NCBI GenBank assembly: GCA_020152595.1
Contig: JAIGNY010000140.1
Coordinates: 106,001 to 170,000, forward strand
DNA length: 64,000 nt
Direction: 5' to 3'
Origin: Chiridota heheva
Taxonomy: Eukaryota; Echinodermata; Holothuroidea; Apodida; Chiridotidae
The notes below the pieces were generated by a model. It was not told where the DNA came from. It was given only the letters and a program-made list of their open reading frames with translations, and ran no database searches. Position numbers and translations under genes: made by a program. The stretch's first letter is position 1. Each line of letters opens with the position of its first letter. This document shows, piece after piece, positions 45,257 through 56,044 of the stretch.

Positions 45257-46179
45257 ATTCCATGTGGAATGAACAGAAGTAAGTGTTCAATAGATAATCA
45301 GCATAGTCTATCAACATAAAAGTAGCTGTGAAGCTTGTAATGGCTGAAATTGGGTCAGAAATAAACAAAAAACACTTTCGTGCATAATAAATGAGGTAAA
45401 TAACCTAATTTGCATATCATTTGCATAATTTCTTATTTTATTTTTTGCAAATGATGATGTAAACATCTTGTTTTTCTGCATTCTATTAGTTTTGGACATC
45501 ATAGAAGGGGAAAATGCATTTTTTTTGGAAAATTTAGTGCCATACACTATTAGATAGATTATTCACAGAATCGGGGGATAATTCTTAGGTCAAAATGTAC
45601 CAAATTTTTCATATTTGCGTCATTTTTTTTCTTCTGATTCCTAAAAATCCATGAATAGTATCAAATAAAAGGTCTTTCCAAGGACGATTCAGAAATTCTA
45701 TCCATATTTTTTTGCTATTTAGCCACAAGGCACAAGCGTGTCATAAAGATAGAATGTTTGGAGACCTAATATGCTAATTCAATGACCTAATTTGCATATT
45801 TGAGTTCGGAAATATGCACATTTATGGAAAGTTCAACATGTTAGCTTTCATAAAAGTCGAACTTGTTTTGGTACAAATGGAACAGAAAGTGCTGAAAAAA
45901 TCCTCTTTCCAAAAATTTCAGAGATAGCTTATTCTATTTTTGGAACCTTGGGAGAGTAAGGGTTAAACAACAAAAAAATCCATTTCAACCCATCTCTTTT
46001 CAAAAATCTTCAGCATAACTCCCATCAAAAAGTTACATTTTCTGAAAGGACTTTTCGAGCTCTTTGAAATGATACCAGGATCACTACTGTGGGCCTACTT
46101 AACTACTGTGGGCCTACTTGACGAAGTAAAATAATGTTTTGAAAAGTGCATGTCCGAAGCATGGGATTCAAAGGGTTAT

Positions 46180-46950
46180 TGGTTTAAGTGCCGGTATACA
46201 CAAACAAACAAACTGTCTGTAGGTATACGTTGTAATTGAAACAAACATGGCGTTGTAGCAATGGAAAAGAGAGAGAGAGTGAGAGCTAAAACCTTGTGTG
46301 ATTATTGAATCCCTAAACTGCTCTATGGTACTGGAGCATCTTCTTCCAGGTGATTCCAGTCAGTGACAAACATATTCACTACAAAATGCATGTCTCCTGT
46401 AGATAATGAAAAATAAAAAGTTCCACACATTGATGCCGTACCAAACTGTTGTACTACGTGGGAGGACTACTTGAGATGAGTTTGGGAGGTGCCCTTCGCA
46501 AGTCTCAGTTCATTTTCTTCTGAAGAAGTATTTATTTTGGTAGTTTTGTTTATCTGCGTATACTGTAGCTGGTATGTTGTCAAGTTTCTATCCTCAGAAC
46601 ATATAGTACAACAAAGACTATGTGATAGTAAAACAAACATGGTAAACAAACATAAAAATAAACATGTAGTAAAGTATATAGTTAACATAGATATAGTAAA
46701 ACAAACACTATGATAGCTTTCTATTTGTACTTTATATATTCACCTACAGACACTAAATTAGCAGTTTTTCTAGCCCATTAAACATGTAAAGTGTTGATGT
46801 CATAAAATTTTAAAAATTGCAGTTCACCTCAAATGAATAACATGGACTTACAATATTGTAATTCTAACTCAATGTTTTTATCAAGGACTATTTAAATGTA
46901 GAATGTTAAAACCATGACTTTGCATTAACGTAACAATGCTAAAACTTTTC
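46180..46950. other. No gene seen
   Basis: AT-rich with short ACAAACAT/AAACAAAC repeats at 46620-46710. The two opposed 73- and 74-codon frames are low-complexity chance frames. Confidence 0.45.
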
Positions 46951-47059
46951 TTTGGCGTACAATTATCCCGTTTCTTTCTTATCTGTAGGTTTGTTAATGT
47001 TGTTATCTATTTCTTTAATTCTAATTTTTACCTCAGCCAATGAACTTGGATGGAGCTTA

Positions 47060-48540
47060 TGTTTTCACCTGTTTGTCTGTTTGTTTGTTTGTTTATCTGT
47101 TTGCCATCAAGATATCTCAAGAACTGATGATTGGATTCGAAATAGATTTTGTGTGTGTTGTGTTTGCTGCTTAAGGCAGAGGTGAATACAATTTGAGACA
47201 TTGGAACAGGGAAAGGCACACACAGGGGAAGGGCACACACAGGGGAAGGGCACACACAGGGGAAGGGCACACACAGGGAAGGGCACACACAGGGGAAGGG
47301 CACACACAGGGGAAGGGCACACACAGGGAAGGGCACACACAGGGCACACACAGGGGAAGGGCACACACAGGGGAAGGGCACACACAGGCACACACAGGGA
47401 AGGGCACACACAGGGGAAGGGCACACACAGGGGAAGGGGCACACACAGGGGGAAGGGCACACACAGGGAAGAAGGGCACACACAGGGGGAAGGGCACACA
47501 CACAGGGAAGGGCACACACAGGGGAAGGGCACACACAGGGAAGGGCACACACAGGGGAAGGGCACACACAGGAGAAGGGCACACACAGGGGAAGGGCACA
47601 CACAGGGGAAGGGCACACACAGGGGAAGGGCACACACAGGGGAAGGGCACACACAGGGGAAGGGCACACACAGGGGAAGGGCACACACAGGGGAAGGGCA
47701 CACACAGGGGAAGGGCACACACAGGGAAGGGCACACACAGGGAAGGGCACACACAGGGAAGGGCACACACAGGGAAGGGCACACACAGGGAAGGGGCACA
47801 CACAGGGGAAGGGCACACACAGGGGAAGGGCACACACAGGGGGAAGGGCACACACAGGGAAGGGCACACACAGGGAAGGGCACACACAGGGGGGGGAAGG
47901 GGGGAAGGGGCACACACAGGGGAAGGGCACACACAGGGAAGGGCACACACAGGGAAGGGCACACACAGGGGAAGGGCACACACAGGGGAAGGGCACACAC
48001 AGGGGAAGGGCACACACAGGGGAAGGGCACACACAGGGGAAGGGCACACACAGGGGAAGGGCACACACAGGGGAAGGGCACACAGGGGAAGGGCACCTAT
48101 GGAGGGGTGGGATGTTGTTGGGTGAGATCTGTCAAGACTTCTAGTTCGAACTTTCCATTGGAATGGAATCGCTGAACTATTAATTCATGCCCAGAGAGGA
48201 TTTCAAATAATATATTTTCTGGACTCTGAAAGAAAAATCAGATCAAGTGGTTTTTGGTATGAAAGAGAATCAAAACAATGGGTTTCTTACATGAAATGAA
48301 AATGATGGAATGTGAAGCTTGGATCAATAGAACTCAAACAATGAATGCTTAGCCTGACTAAAACTGAAAACAATGATCAGAGGGTAGATCATGGAGTTTT
48401 CTGAATGCAAATTATGGCAATACAGATCAAGAGTGAGAAAGGTGATGAACTATGGTGGCCTAGGATGGGGAATGAACAGGGGTGGAGGTGTGCACTCTAC
48501 AGGGTGCTAACACTCTATTTAGTATTGTGTTTGTATCTGC
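47060..48540 (+). repeat. Dispersed repeat family F, copy expanded by a minisatellite
   Basis: Flanks of the minisatellite match 17150-17830 block by block (ATATCTCAAGAACTGATGATT, TGCTTAAGGCAGAGG, then AACTTTCCATTGGAATG, AACTCAAACAATGAATGCTT, ATACAGATCAAGAGTGAG, GGGTGGAGGTGTGCACT). Confidence 0.85.
47213..48090 (+). repeat. 18-21 bp minisatellite, about 45 copies
   Basis: Unit CACACACAGGGGAAGGG with 1-3 base length changes. It holds five spurious frames of 297-351 codons across both strands. One irregular stretch (47888-47912) is a G-rich slip. Unit lengths of 18-20 with regular phasing but varying G number suggest replication slippage. Confidence 0.95.
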
Positions 48541-48817
48541 TTGCTATGAATACCTGGATATTTTGGATTTCACCTCCAATAAACGTTTTGATTGAGAAGG
48601 ATGCTCTGGACATGAACAACTGAATTTGAAAACCAAAATCTGTAGCTGAACGTAATTACTTCAAAACCTTGACCAATCAACTGCTTGGGAGAATTATCCC
48701 TTTAATTTTCCAACCAATCAGCTGCAGTGGCTTGAGAAAACGTTGTAAGCAACTATGTATGCATGTATTACCTTTTATGTATGTACATCCCTTTTCGTTT
48801 CTTTCTTTCGTGAACAG

Positions 48818-48898
48818 AGAAAAACACTTGAAGGTCAGATGTCAAAGTTGAGAGAACAGCAGAAGGTGGCCTTAGGCATGGTTGGTGCAGAGTTTAAG
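48818..48898 (+). CDS. GCC1: GCC1 exon 11
   Basis: Acceptor CTTTCGTGAACAG, donor AAG/GTTAGT; 81 bp, 27 codons, phase 0/0. RKTLEGQMSKLREQQKVALG and then MVGAEFK keep the exact residue count of human GCC1 between exons 10 and 12, so no exon is missing across this nearly 7 kb intron in spite of the nested piggyBac elements and the 0.9 kb minisatellite in it. Confidence 0.9.
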
Positions 48899-49789
48899 GT
48901 TAGTTCAGTTGATCACATGTGGAATCATAGTTTTGACTTGCGTGCTCTTTATTGGTTTCCAACTACATCTTCTGTAAAGTATCAACACGGACAAGTGTGT
49001 TTGGCACGAGCTGTGGGACTCTCTAACAAACTCCATGACATCAAGCCAGGGTTTGACTAGTCAGATAAACACCTCACTCAGTAGGGTACTACTTGCAAGG
49101 CAATACTTGCATACGGAGTGAGACAACGCATAATACACTCGTAATGTTGATAACCACTCAGACAACAACAAATAACATAATCATGAAATGAAAACCCTTC
49201 TCAAAACTGACAAAAATAATTACGAGCTATGAGTTTGATTTTATACCCATCTTGAAACTTTAAAGTATCTTTCAAACTAAGTTACAAATAAAATGATGAA
49301 CATTTTGTACATAAAAAAACATCTTAAATTACGGAAGAAATGACATTCCGATTACTTCGCAAATCCCTCATTTTAGGAAACGCGTACACAATTAGTGCGC
49401 GTATCACCCGAAAGCACTGGCAACTGCAATTTTGAAAATGTTCCTCAGTAAATGCGCGCAGTGTTCAATTTAATGCTCTACGCACGTTGACTTCACCGTC
49501 GCTCTATTTCTTCAACAACTTTTCAACTAATTAGATACATCCATCTAAGGCGCCGTTTTAAACTAAGTCAGTGGCATACAAAACGCAACTTTTCACAGTT
49601 TTCTTTACTAAACTCACGCACAAAACGTAAGTGCACGTTTCAATATAGTATCATTGCATTTTGTATTACGTAAAAGTGATCCATGACGATAAAAGGCATT
49701 GTCAAAAGTTGACTTGCGATCCTCGTGGAAAGGCCTATTTTTCTAGCATGTAGTCAAAATTCATAGATCTATGCTTCTATGATAAGCCA
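48899..49789. other. No gene seen in intron 11 start
   Basis: Nothing coding. AGTAGGGTACTACTTGCAAG at about 49080 resembles words near 10735. 49500-49700 has scattered GCGC words. Confidence 0.4.
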
Positions 49790-49915
49790 ATGCAGCAGTT
49801 TCAACGTTATAAGGTATATAGCCTTTTTCTGACTGTATAGCAGCCATGTAGTGGCTATAGCGTATACTACAGTCAGATGTTATCTGACCAGGAACAACCT
49901 GTTGCCCAGTGAATT
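49790..49915. repeat. Repeat segment shared with 12245-12400
   Basis: GCAGCAGTTTCAACGTTATA and GGCTATAGCGTATACTACAG, same order as at 12250-12345. Confidence 0.55.
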
Positions 49916-50214
49916 TTAGTTACAAACTTTGCTCAAAATTTGGTTGTCCGACATGCAGACCCATCACAAATTATTGTTGCATGGGTATGATGAACTTTGG
50001 TTGTCCCAGGCAGCCATTTATTATTTTTGCAGCATTTTTTGATAATCAATGGAGAAATTATTGACCAATTAGGTGTGTGAATCAGTTTTCACATTAGGGT
50101 GCAGGAGCACATTATCAAAATTCCTGCTCAAAAACAATTAAGGGGGGAGGGGGATTACCCTAAAAAATAATTGGCAGAAAAATGCCAAGTTTGGCATTTT
50201 CAGCCAAATTTGGC

Positions 50215-50500
50215 ATGTTTTTGTATTTTTGGCTTCTTTGGTATTTTTGGCTTCTTTGGTATTTTTGGTTTCTTTGGCTTTGGTATTTTTGGTTTCTTTG
50301 GTATTTTTGGCTTCTTTGGTATTTTTGGCTTCTTTGGTATTTGTGGTTTCTTTGGTATTTTGGCTTCTTTGGTATTTTTGGCTTCTTTGGTATTTTTTGG
50401 TTTCTTTGGTATTTTTGGTTTCTTTGGTATTTTTGACTTCTTTGGTATTTTTGGCTTTTTTGGTACTTTTGGCTTTTTTGGTACTTTTGGCCTTTTCTGC
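50215..50500 (+). repeat. 18-bp minisatellite, about 16 copies
   Basis: Unit GGTATTTTTGGCTTCTTT and near variants. As 18 is a multiple of three, all frames repeat FGIFGF, LVFLAS or WYFWLL and the minus strand KNTKEA; none is a real gene. Followed by A-rich run 50508-50524. Confidence 0.93.
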
Positions 50501-50704
50501 TATTTTTCCAAAAAAAAAAAAAAAACCCTTTTTTAAATCTCCCAAATTACACAAAAGGAAACCCCCTCCCAATTTTTAACCTTAGTGTGAACACTGGTAC
50601 GAATAGAAATATAATCAATCCTATTTTAGGAGTGTTATTGCAAGGTCGCTATGGTCAATCTATCAATGCACATGTATGGAGCTGGTACTTAATTATATAG
50701 TAGC

Positions 50705-51070
50705 CCCATTAGGGGGGATCTAGGAAAATCACAAGGAGGGGGGTTCCAACCCTTCCCCTCACTCTCTAAATCTGCCACCGACAGGGATGGATCTAGGAAA
50801 ATCACAAGAAGGGGGCAGGGGAGGGGGGGTTCTGCTTAGTATTGGAGTAATGAAAATGTTGGAACTTTTTCGGAGGAGGGGATTCCATTCCCCCTCCCCT
50901 CACTTTAGATCTGCCACCGACAAGAGCGGATCTAGGAAAATCACAAAGAGGGGGTTCTGGTTATCATTGGAATATTGAAAAATGTTGGTACTTTTTTAGA
51001 GGAGGTTCCAACCACCAGAACCCCCCTTCCCCCACCCCCGCTCCCCTTTATATCCACCATTGTCCATGGT
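50705..51070. mobile_element. Nested or tandem MITE fragments with GGATCTAGGAAAATCAC
   Basis: GGATCTAGGAAAATCACAA followed by a GGGGG tract recurs at 50716, 50788 and 50928, alternating with TCTGCCACCGACA. A terminal-like TATCCACCATTG ends it. Likely small DNA elements inserted into each other. Confidence 0.55.
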
Positions 51071-51816
51071 AAGAGTGGCTGAGGGTTCTGACAAGACACA
51101 ATGTTGTTAATGTTCTCGCCGTGTTTTCCATTGTCTCTTGGCATTGCCACACTGCCACACTTAAGTCATCACGAGAAAAAATAGTATAGTTTTCAATTTC
51201 TTTTTATCGTGCATTCTGAACTTTAAAGTTTCTCTAACAGTACAGCTCAGTAGTTATGAAATTTCCTGTTCAGAAATACTTTGGTAAGCAGTTGGGTTTC
51301 TATGTCAGTAGTCAAGCTCTAATATGTACTGAAATATTCATTATAAACCTATACTTATAAGGTAAAGTAATACTGGAATCTGATTGGTCAATAATGTCTC
51401 CATTAATTATCTGCCCTGCAAAAAAAAAAAAAATTTTTTGCCAGACAGCTGGATGAGTGATTTGTGTAACAAACCTTCAATCTAGTTCAAAGGTGGTAAC
51501 ACTCTTATTTTCAACTTGTTTTCAAAGTAAAGATGATGCTTATATAACTCAATTAGAATAGGGCATACCGGTCCCAGTTGGTGTACACCTACCCCTTTGA
51601 AGGCAGTCCTCAAGCTTTAAGCCCCAACTGCTTTACCCCTCTGTTGTTTAAAGATCTATAGATGGGTAGCAAAAATTGGACAAAATTCAATCAACCCTGA
51701 AAGTAGGAAAATGTTTGATAAAAACTGGTTACAAAGCAACCATTTTATAGCATTTTGAATATTTATGCCCTACTTGAATAGATTATGCTAATTTTTATGT
51801 AAATATGTGACATCAG

Positions 51817-52250
51817 CAGAGAATGGAGTGTCTGTGACATGGTGAAATTTTGTGACAAAATTTCAATGTCCAAAAATTCTGTGACATTTTGAAAATTTTG
51901 TGACAAAATGAACATAAACTGATGTATTAAGATTTGTCTGACATTTTGTGACATGTTTTACCCCTTCACTCACACTTATTTGTAATTTGATGTAGTATTT
52001 TAGTGTTGGTTTCCATTTTTTTATGAAACAGACATAACCAAATGTTCCTTTCTATGAGTATCACCGATCAACTGGTCTTGATGTGTGAATCTATGCCATT
52101 TAAATGTGACAAAGGCAAAAGTGATGTGACATTCTGTGCAAAAGGTGCCTAAAATTCTGTGACATTTGAGATATTTATGTGACAAATTAAAAAAATTTGT
52201 GACATGACATAACATTTTGTGACAAGCCATCAATCATCACTCCATTCTTT
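51817..52250. mobile_element. Possible TIR element built of TGTGACATTTTGTGACA words
   Basis: GCAGAGAATGGAGTG on the left and CACTCCATTCTTTGC on the right are inverted repeats of about 15 bp. The interior repeats TTTTGTGACAAAAT and CTGTGACATTT many times. 51070-51816 holds nothing recognisable. Confidence 0.5.
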
Positions 52251-52359
52251 GCATTAGAAACAGAAACCTTGAATTTTCTGAATAAGGTATTGTTTCCCAA
52301 TTAACCAGTACATCAATCAATGAAAAGGTTTGGCAAAAGGAATATTTTTTCATTTACAG

Positions 52360-52490
52360 CAAAAGACATCAGACTTGGAGCATCAAGTTGAGAAACAAAG
52401 AGACAGGACCGTGGCATTACTGGTTGACAAGGATAAAGAGATTGAACATCTGAAACAACAGATTTACCAAACCACTGGGAGAGTCTTAAG
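52360..52490 (+). CDS. GCC1: GCC1 exon 12
   Basis: Acceptor TTTCATTTACAG, donor AG/GTAAAT; 131 bp, enters phase 0, leaves phase 2. LEHQVEKQRDRTVALLVDKD then KEIEHLKQQIYQ matches human LEEELHKQRDRALAVLTEKDLELEQLR. The last about 30 coding bases with the donor and about 40 intron bases are repeated in tandem five more times downstream. The next exon needs phase 1, so the 12/13 join is one base out. Confidence 0.9.
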
Positions 52491-52880
52491 GTAAATTTAC
52501 CAATCCTCTTACAATACCCAACACTTGAACCAACAGATTTACCAAACCACGGGGAGTCTTAAGGTAAATTCACATATCCTCTTACAATACCCAACACTTG
52601 AACCAACAGATTTACCAAACCATGGGGAGAGTCTTTAGGTAAATTTACCAATCCTCTTACAATACCCAACACTTGAACCAACAGATTTATCAAACCATGG
52701 GGAGAGTCTTTAGGTAAATTGACCAATCCTCTTACAATACCCAACACTTGAACCAACAGATTTATTAAACCACGGGGGAAGTCTTAAGATAAATTCACCA
52801 ATCCTCTTACAATACCCAACACTTGAACTAATAGATTAACCAAACCACGGGGAGAATCTAAAGGTGAATTTACCAATCCT
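52459..52880 (+). repeat. Six tandem copies of the exon 12 3' end and splice donor
   Basis: A unit of about 75 bp begins with coding sequence AACAGATTTACCAAACCA, runs through AGAGTCTTAAG/GTAAATT and ends in intron sequence with CCTCTTACAATACCC. The first copy is the real end of exon 12. Five diverged copies follow; most keep a GTAAATT-like donor, while copy 5 has GATAAAT. The array runs straight into the 5'-truncated LINE at 52885. Confidence 0.9.
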
Positions 52881-52884
52881 CTTA

Positions 52885-55525
52885 TCAATTCTTTCAAAAC
52901 CAAAAAAGCTTGTGATGAAGCCCGCAGTATCACCTTTTCCTCCGACAACTCTGAGAGCTACAACACCCTTTCACCCTTTGTGAATTTAACCAAGCCTTCC
53001 ACGATGCTGGCTGCACCTCCAAGGGCCCAGATAACATCCCTACCAGTTCCTGAAACACCTCCCCAACAAGGCCACAACTACCCTACTCACCATCTGCAAC
53101 CACATTTAGTCATCACACTCCTTTCCCCCTATCTGGAGGACAGCTATTGTCACCCCGTCCCTACACTGGGGAAGTACAGTACTGACCCCTCCAGCTGTTG
53201 CCCCAACGCCCTCACCTGCTGTCTCTGTAAAATTATGGAAAGAATCATTAACCAGAGACTAAACTGGTTCCTTGAGACCAACAGAATCCTCTCCCCTCAC
53301 TAAAGCGGCAACGGAAATGTCGCAATACCCTAGACCAGTTAATTACACTCGACACCACTATCCAGGAATCCTTTGCAAAAAAGGAACACCTCATTGCCAT
53401 CTTTTTTGACCTCGAGAAAGCTTTTGGCACTACTTGGAAATACAGCATTATCTGCAAGCTTTACACCATCGACCTCAAGAGGCCACCTCCCCATCTTTAT
53501 TCAAAACTTCCTCTCACCCAGGCAGTTTCAAGTTGGTATTGGCCACACCCTCTCCAACCCCTACCCCCAAGAAGAGGACGTCACCCAGGGTAGCATCCTC
53601 TCCCCCACTCTCATCAACCTGAGCATTAACAACATCACGGCCAACCTATGCCCAACATCAAACGTGCCCTCTACGTGGACGACTTCACCACCTTCTACTC
53701 CTCCCCTGCTTTCCTCTTGTCGAAAATAGGCTCCAACTCAGCTTCAACTGGCTGCAAAACTGGTGCAAAAATAACGGTTTCAAATTCTCTAAAGACAAGA
53801 CAGTCTGCATGTACTTCTGTCATTTCAGCAACCTCCACCCCAACCTGAAGCTCGTGCTTAATGGCAATCGCATCCCTAAAGTTGAACACACTAAGTTCCT
53901 GGGTTTACCTCTAGACCCTAAGCTCTCCTACAAACAAGACATCACCAACCTGAAACAGAAATGCAACAACTCCCTCAACCTTCTCCGCCTCCTCTTCAAC
54001 ACCACTTGGGGTGTGAACCGCAATGCTCTCCTCAAAATATTCAGGCTCACCATTCATGCCAAGCTTGACTACGGCAATATTGTCTACTGTGTCGCTCACA
54101 ACTCTTACCTCAACCACATCAACACCATCCAAAATGAAGCCCTCAGGCTTTGTCTGGGTGCCTACAGGACCTCCCCATTCACCAGCCTTCATTTTGAAGC
54201 CAACGAACCCCTTTTTTCTGCTAAGGTGTAGAAAGCTTAGCCTCTCCTATGCTATTAGAGTCCTCACCAACATTCAGAACCCTGTTTACAACCTCATTAG
54301 GTACCCCAATTTCTCTACCCTCTTTGATAGGACTAAAACCCTATACGCTCCCTTTAGCTTATGCATCAAACCTGACCTCCACCATTTCGGCATCAACTCC
54401 GCCACTCTTGGCACCTTCTCCTGGCCCACTTTTTCTTCCTGGGCCACCCCCTCCTTCGTTCTATTTACCTGGGCCTCTCCACTCATCACAAAACCCAAAC
54501 CCACCCTAACCTTCTCATCAATCTCCTCAATCAAATCAAAGACCAACTCTTAAACTACACCTCCATCTATACTGATGGCTCCAAGAAAAGCAACAAGACA
54601 GCTGCTGCTGCCGTCATCCAAGACAACACCCTCAGTGGCAGACTTCCTGACTACTCGTCCATCTTTTCAGCCAAGGCAAAGGCCATCCTTCTCGCCCTCA
54701 ACTTTATTGAGTATTCTCCGCTCAGCCACTTTGCCATCTCCTCCGACTCCATGGCTGTCCTTTCCTCTTTACTCAATCTTAAATGGGATAACTCCACATC
54801 CCACCTCCTCCGACGAAAACTCCTTTCATCCATCCTCTGCAGGAAAAGTATTCTTTTCTTCTGGATACCCAGCCATGCTGGCATCCCTGGAAATGACAGA
54901 GCTGATGCAGCCGCTAAGCTTGCCCTCAACCTCCCCCCTACCCCATTTCCCAAAACCTTTTTTGACATCAAACTGCTTATCGCTTCCCTTGTTTGTGACT
55001 GCTGGCAAACCTTATGGGACTCCCAAATTGGTAACAAACTATTCCGATCAAACCCACCATCCACAAACTCTCTTGTGTCGACAACGTTTATATTACCCGT
55101 CTTAGAATAGGTCACACCCACCTTACTCACTTCCACCTCCTTATTGGCTCCCCCAACCCCTATGCAACAATTGCCATTGCACCCTTACAGTCCATCACGT
55201 TCTCCTTGCTTGCCCCTTGTACAACCTTCCCAGAGCTTTCCCTCACTCCCCACAACTCGATTACCAAGTGCTTCAGAAAACCCTCTGGATAAAATGATCT
55301 ACTTCCTTCATCATGCTTCCCTCTACAACCATATTTTAGTCCTCTTCTCCCACCCCCCTCTCTCTACTTTTTTTTTTCTTCTCACCCATGCTTCTTCTTT
55401 CTCGATCCCAGCTCTCTGACTTTTAGTTCTCGTTTTTCTCGCAATCCCCCTCTGTTTTCTTTCCTTCCTACCTCTAGAATGATCTAACCTCTCAGGCACA
55501 ATTTGACGCCTCTCATCAAACAAAC
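52885..55525 (+). mobile_element. I-clade-like LINE with RNase H, 5'-truncated
   Basis: In broken frames: FFDLEKAFGTTW (RT motif A), VTQGSILSPTLINLSINNI (motif B), ALYVDDFTTFYSS (motif C, YVDD), HTKFLGLPLDPKLSYKQDI (thumb), then RNase H with YTDGSKKSNKTAAAAV, AKAKAILLALNF, AISSDSMAVL and FWIPSHAGIPGNDRADAAAK, then the C-terminal LRIGHTHLTHFHLLIGSPNP region and a (CAAA)n tail. The RNase H Asp/Glu/Asp residues are mostly traceable, though the usual Glu appears as Lys (AKAKA). Frameshifts near 53290, 53730, 54230 and 54560 inactivate it. Confidence 0.9.
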
Positions 55526-55682
55526 AAACCTTTGACCAGAATGATAAAAAAGGAAAGTCCTTTGACCAGAATGAGGTATCAAAGTTGTTTCTCTATTTGT
55601 TATTTTCATCTGTCATACAAGATGGACATGTGTGGGCATTAAAATAAAAGTCCTTGATAACATTTCACTTTTTTCTTTTAAG

Positions 55683-55810
55683 TGATGACGGGGCTTTACA
55701 CACGTTCGTCAGAGTCCGACGTCTTCTCTGATGTCAGTGGGGATGATCAAGTTGCTGCTGCCACCGAAGAAACTGTATCAAAGCTTCTCTCTAACCCAGC
55801 AACACAACTG
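55683..55810 (+). CDS. GCC1: GCC1 exon 13
   Basis: Acceptor CTTTTTTCTTTTAAG; donor CTG/GTTCGT is weak. The frame that joins exon 14 reads RSSESDVFSDVSGDDQVAAA then SKLLSNPATQL, comparable to the human acidic and Ser-rich linker (TSSSDSLTQALQLAAANEP) that precedes the YAEQ motif. This frame needs one carried base, while exon 12 supplies two; in the frame exon 12 would give, a TGA follows after 15 codons. Either a small exon is missing or one base is wrong. Confidence 0.78.
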
Positions 55811-55859
55811 GTTCGTTACCTTGTTAAAAATAACATTTTTAATTGAAATATCAATTTTT

Positions 55860-56044
55860 AAAGGTCCATGGACATGCAGCAATTTCTATATAAGGGTGTT
55901 TCAGCTGACGTCATGAGGTCACATGACTTTGTTTACATCACCATTTTGTCGGCAGGAACACTGTCGTCTGCTGTACTTTTAATTACACCTACATACGTTT
56001 GCATCTTGTTACATTAGATTATTTTTGTAAGATGAGTAAGATGA
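55860..56044 (+). promoter_or_regulatory. Possible leader/promoter of the THAP fragment
   Basis: CAGCTGACGTCATGAGGTCA at about 55907 holds a CRE-like TGACGTCA, followed by CACATGAC and CCATTTTGT, just upstream of the THAP exon. Inference from position only. Confidence 0.25.

Larger units (their letters stand above)
43283..45962 (+). mobile_element. Nested piggyBac-like element, 2.68 kb, internally deleted
   Basis: Exact TTAA on both sides (43279-43282, 45963-45966) and matching tips CCCTTACTCTCCCA / TGGGAGAGTAAGGG. Unlike the MITEs it carries coding remnants: a transposase-like N-terminus (about 43886-44085) and a two-exon frame (44811-45256). The DDE catalytic domain is missing, so it cannot move on its own. 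A 75-bp direct duplication lies at 44705-44855. Confidence 0.88.
42453..46175 (+). mobile_element. piggyBac-like MITE (outer), split by a second piggyBac-like element
   Basis: Left TTAA (42449-42452) then CCCTTTGTGACCCATGCC; right GCATGGGATTCAAAGGG then TTAT. Without the inner element it is about 1039 bp, the same size and family as the uninterrupted copy at 56744-57776. Interior landmarks: GAATGCTAAGACAATAAA, TGAAATTTCCTTTCCAATGA, GCATTGGTGTCTTT. Confidence 0.88.

Noticed and set aside
47028..48175. Five overlapping open frames of 297-351 codons on both strands, Cys/Pro/Val-rich or His/Thr/Gly-rich
   Set aside because: All are produced by an 18-21 bp tandem repeat that lacks stops in most frames; no codon bias, no start context, no domain.
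50138..50579. Phe/Gly- and Lys/Thr-rich frames of 84-144 codons on both strands
   Set aside because: Caused by an 18-bp minisatellite, which keeps every frame open and periodic.
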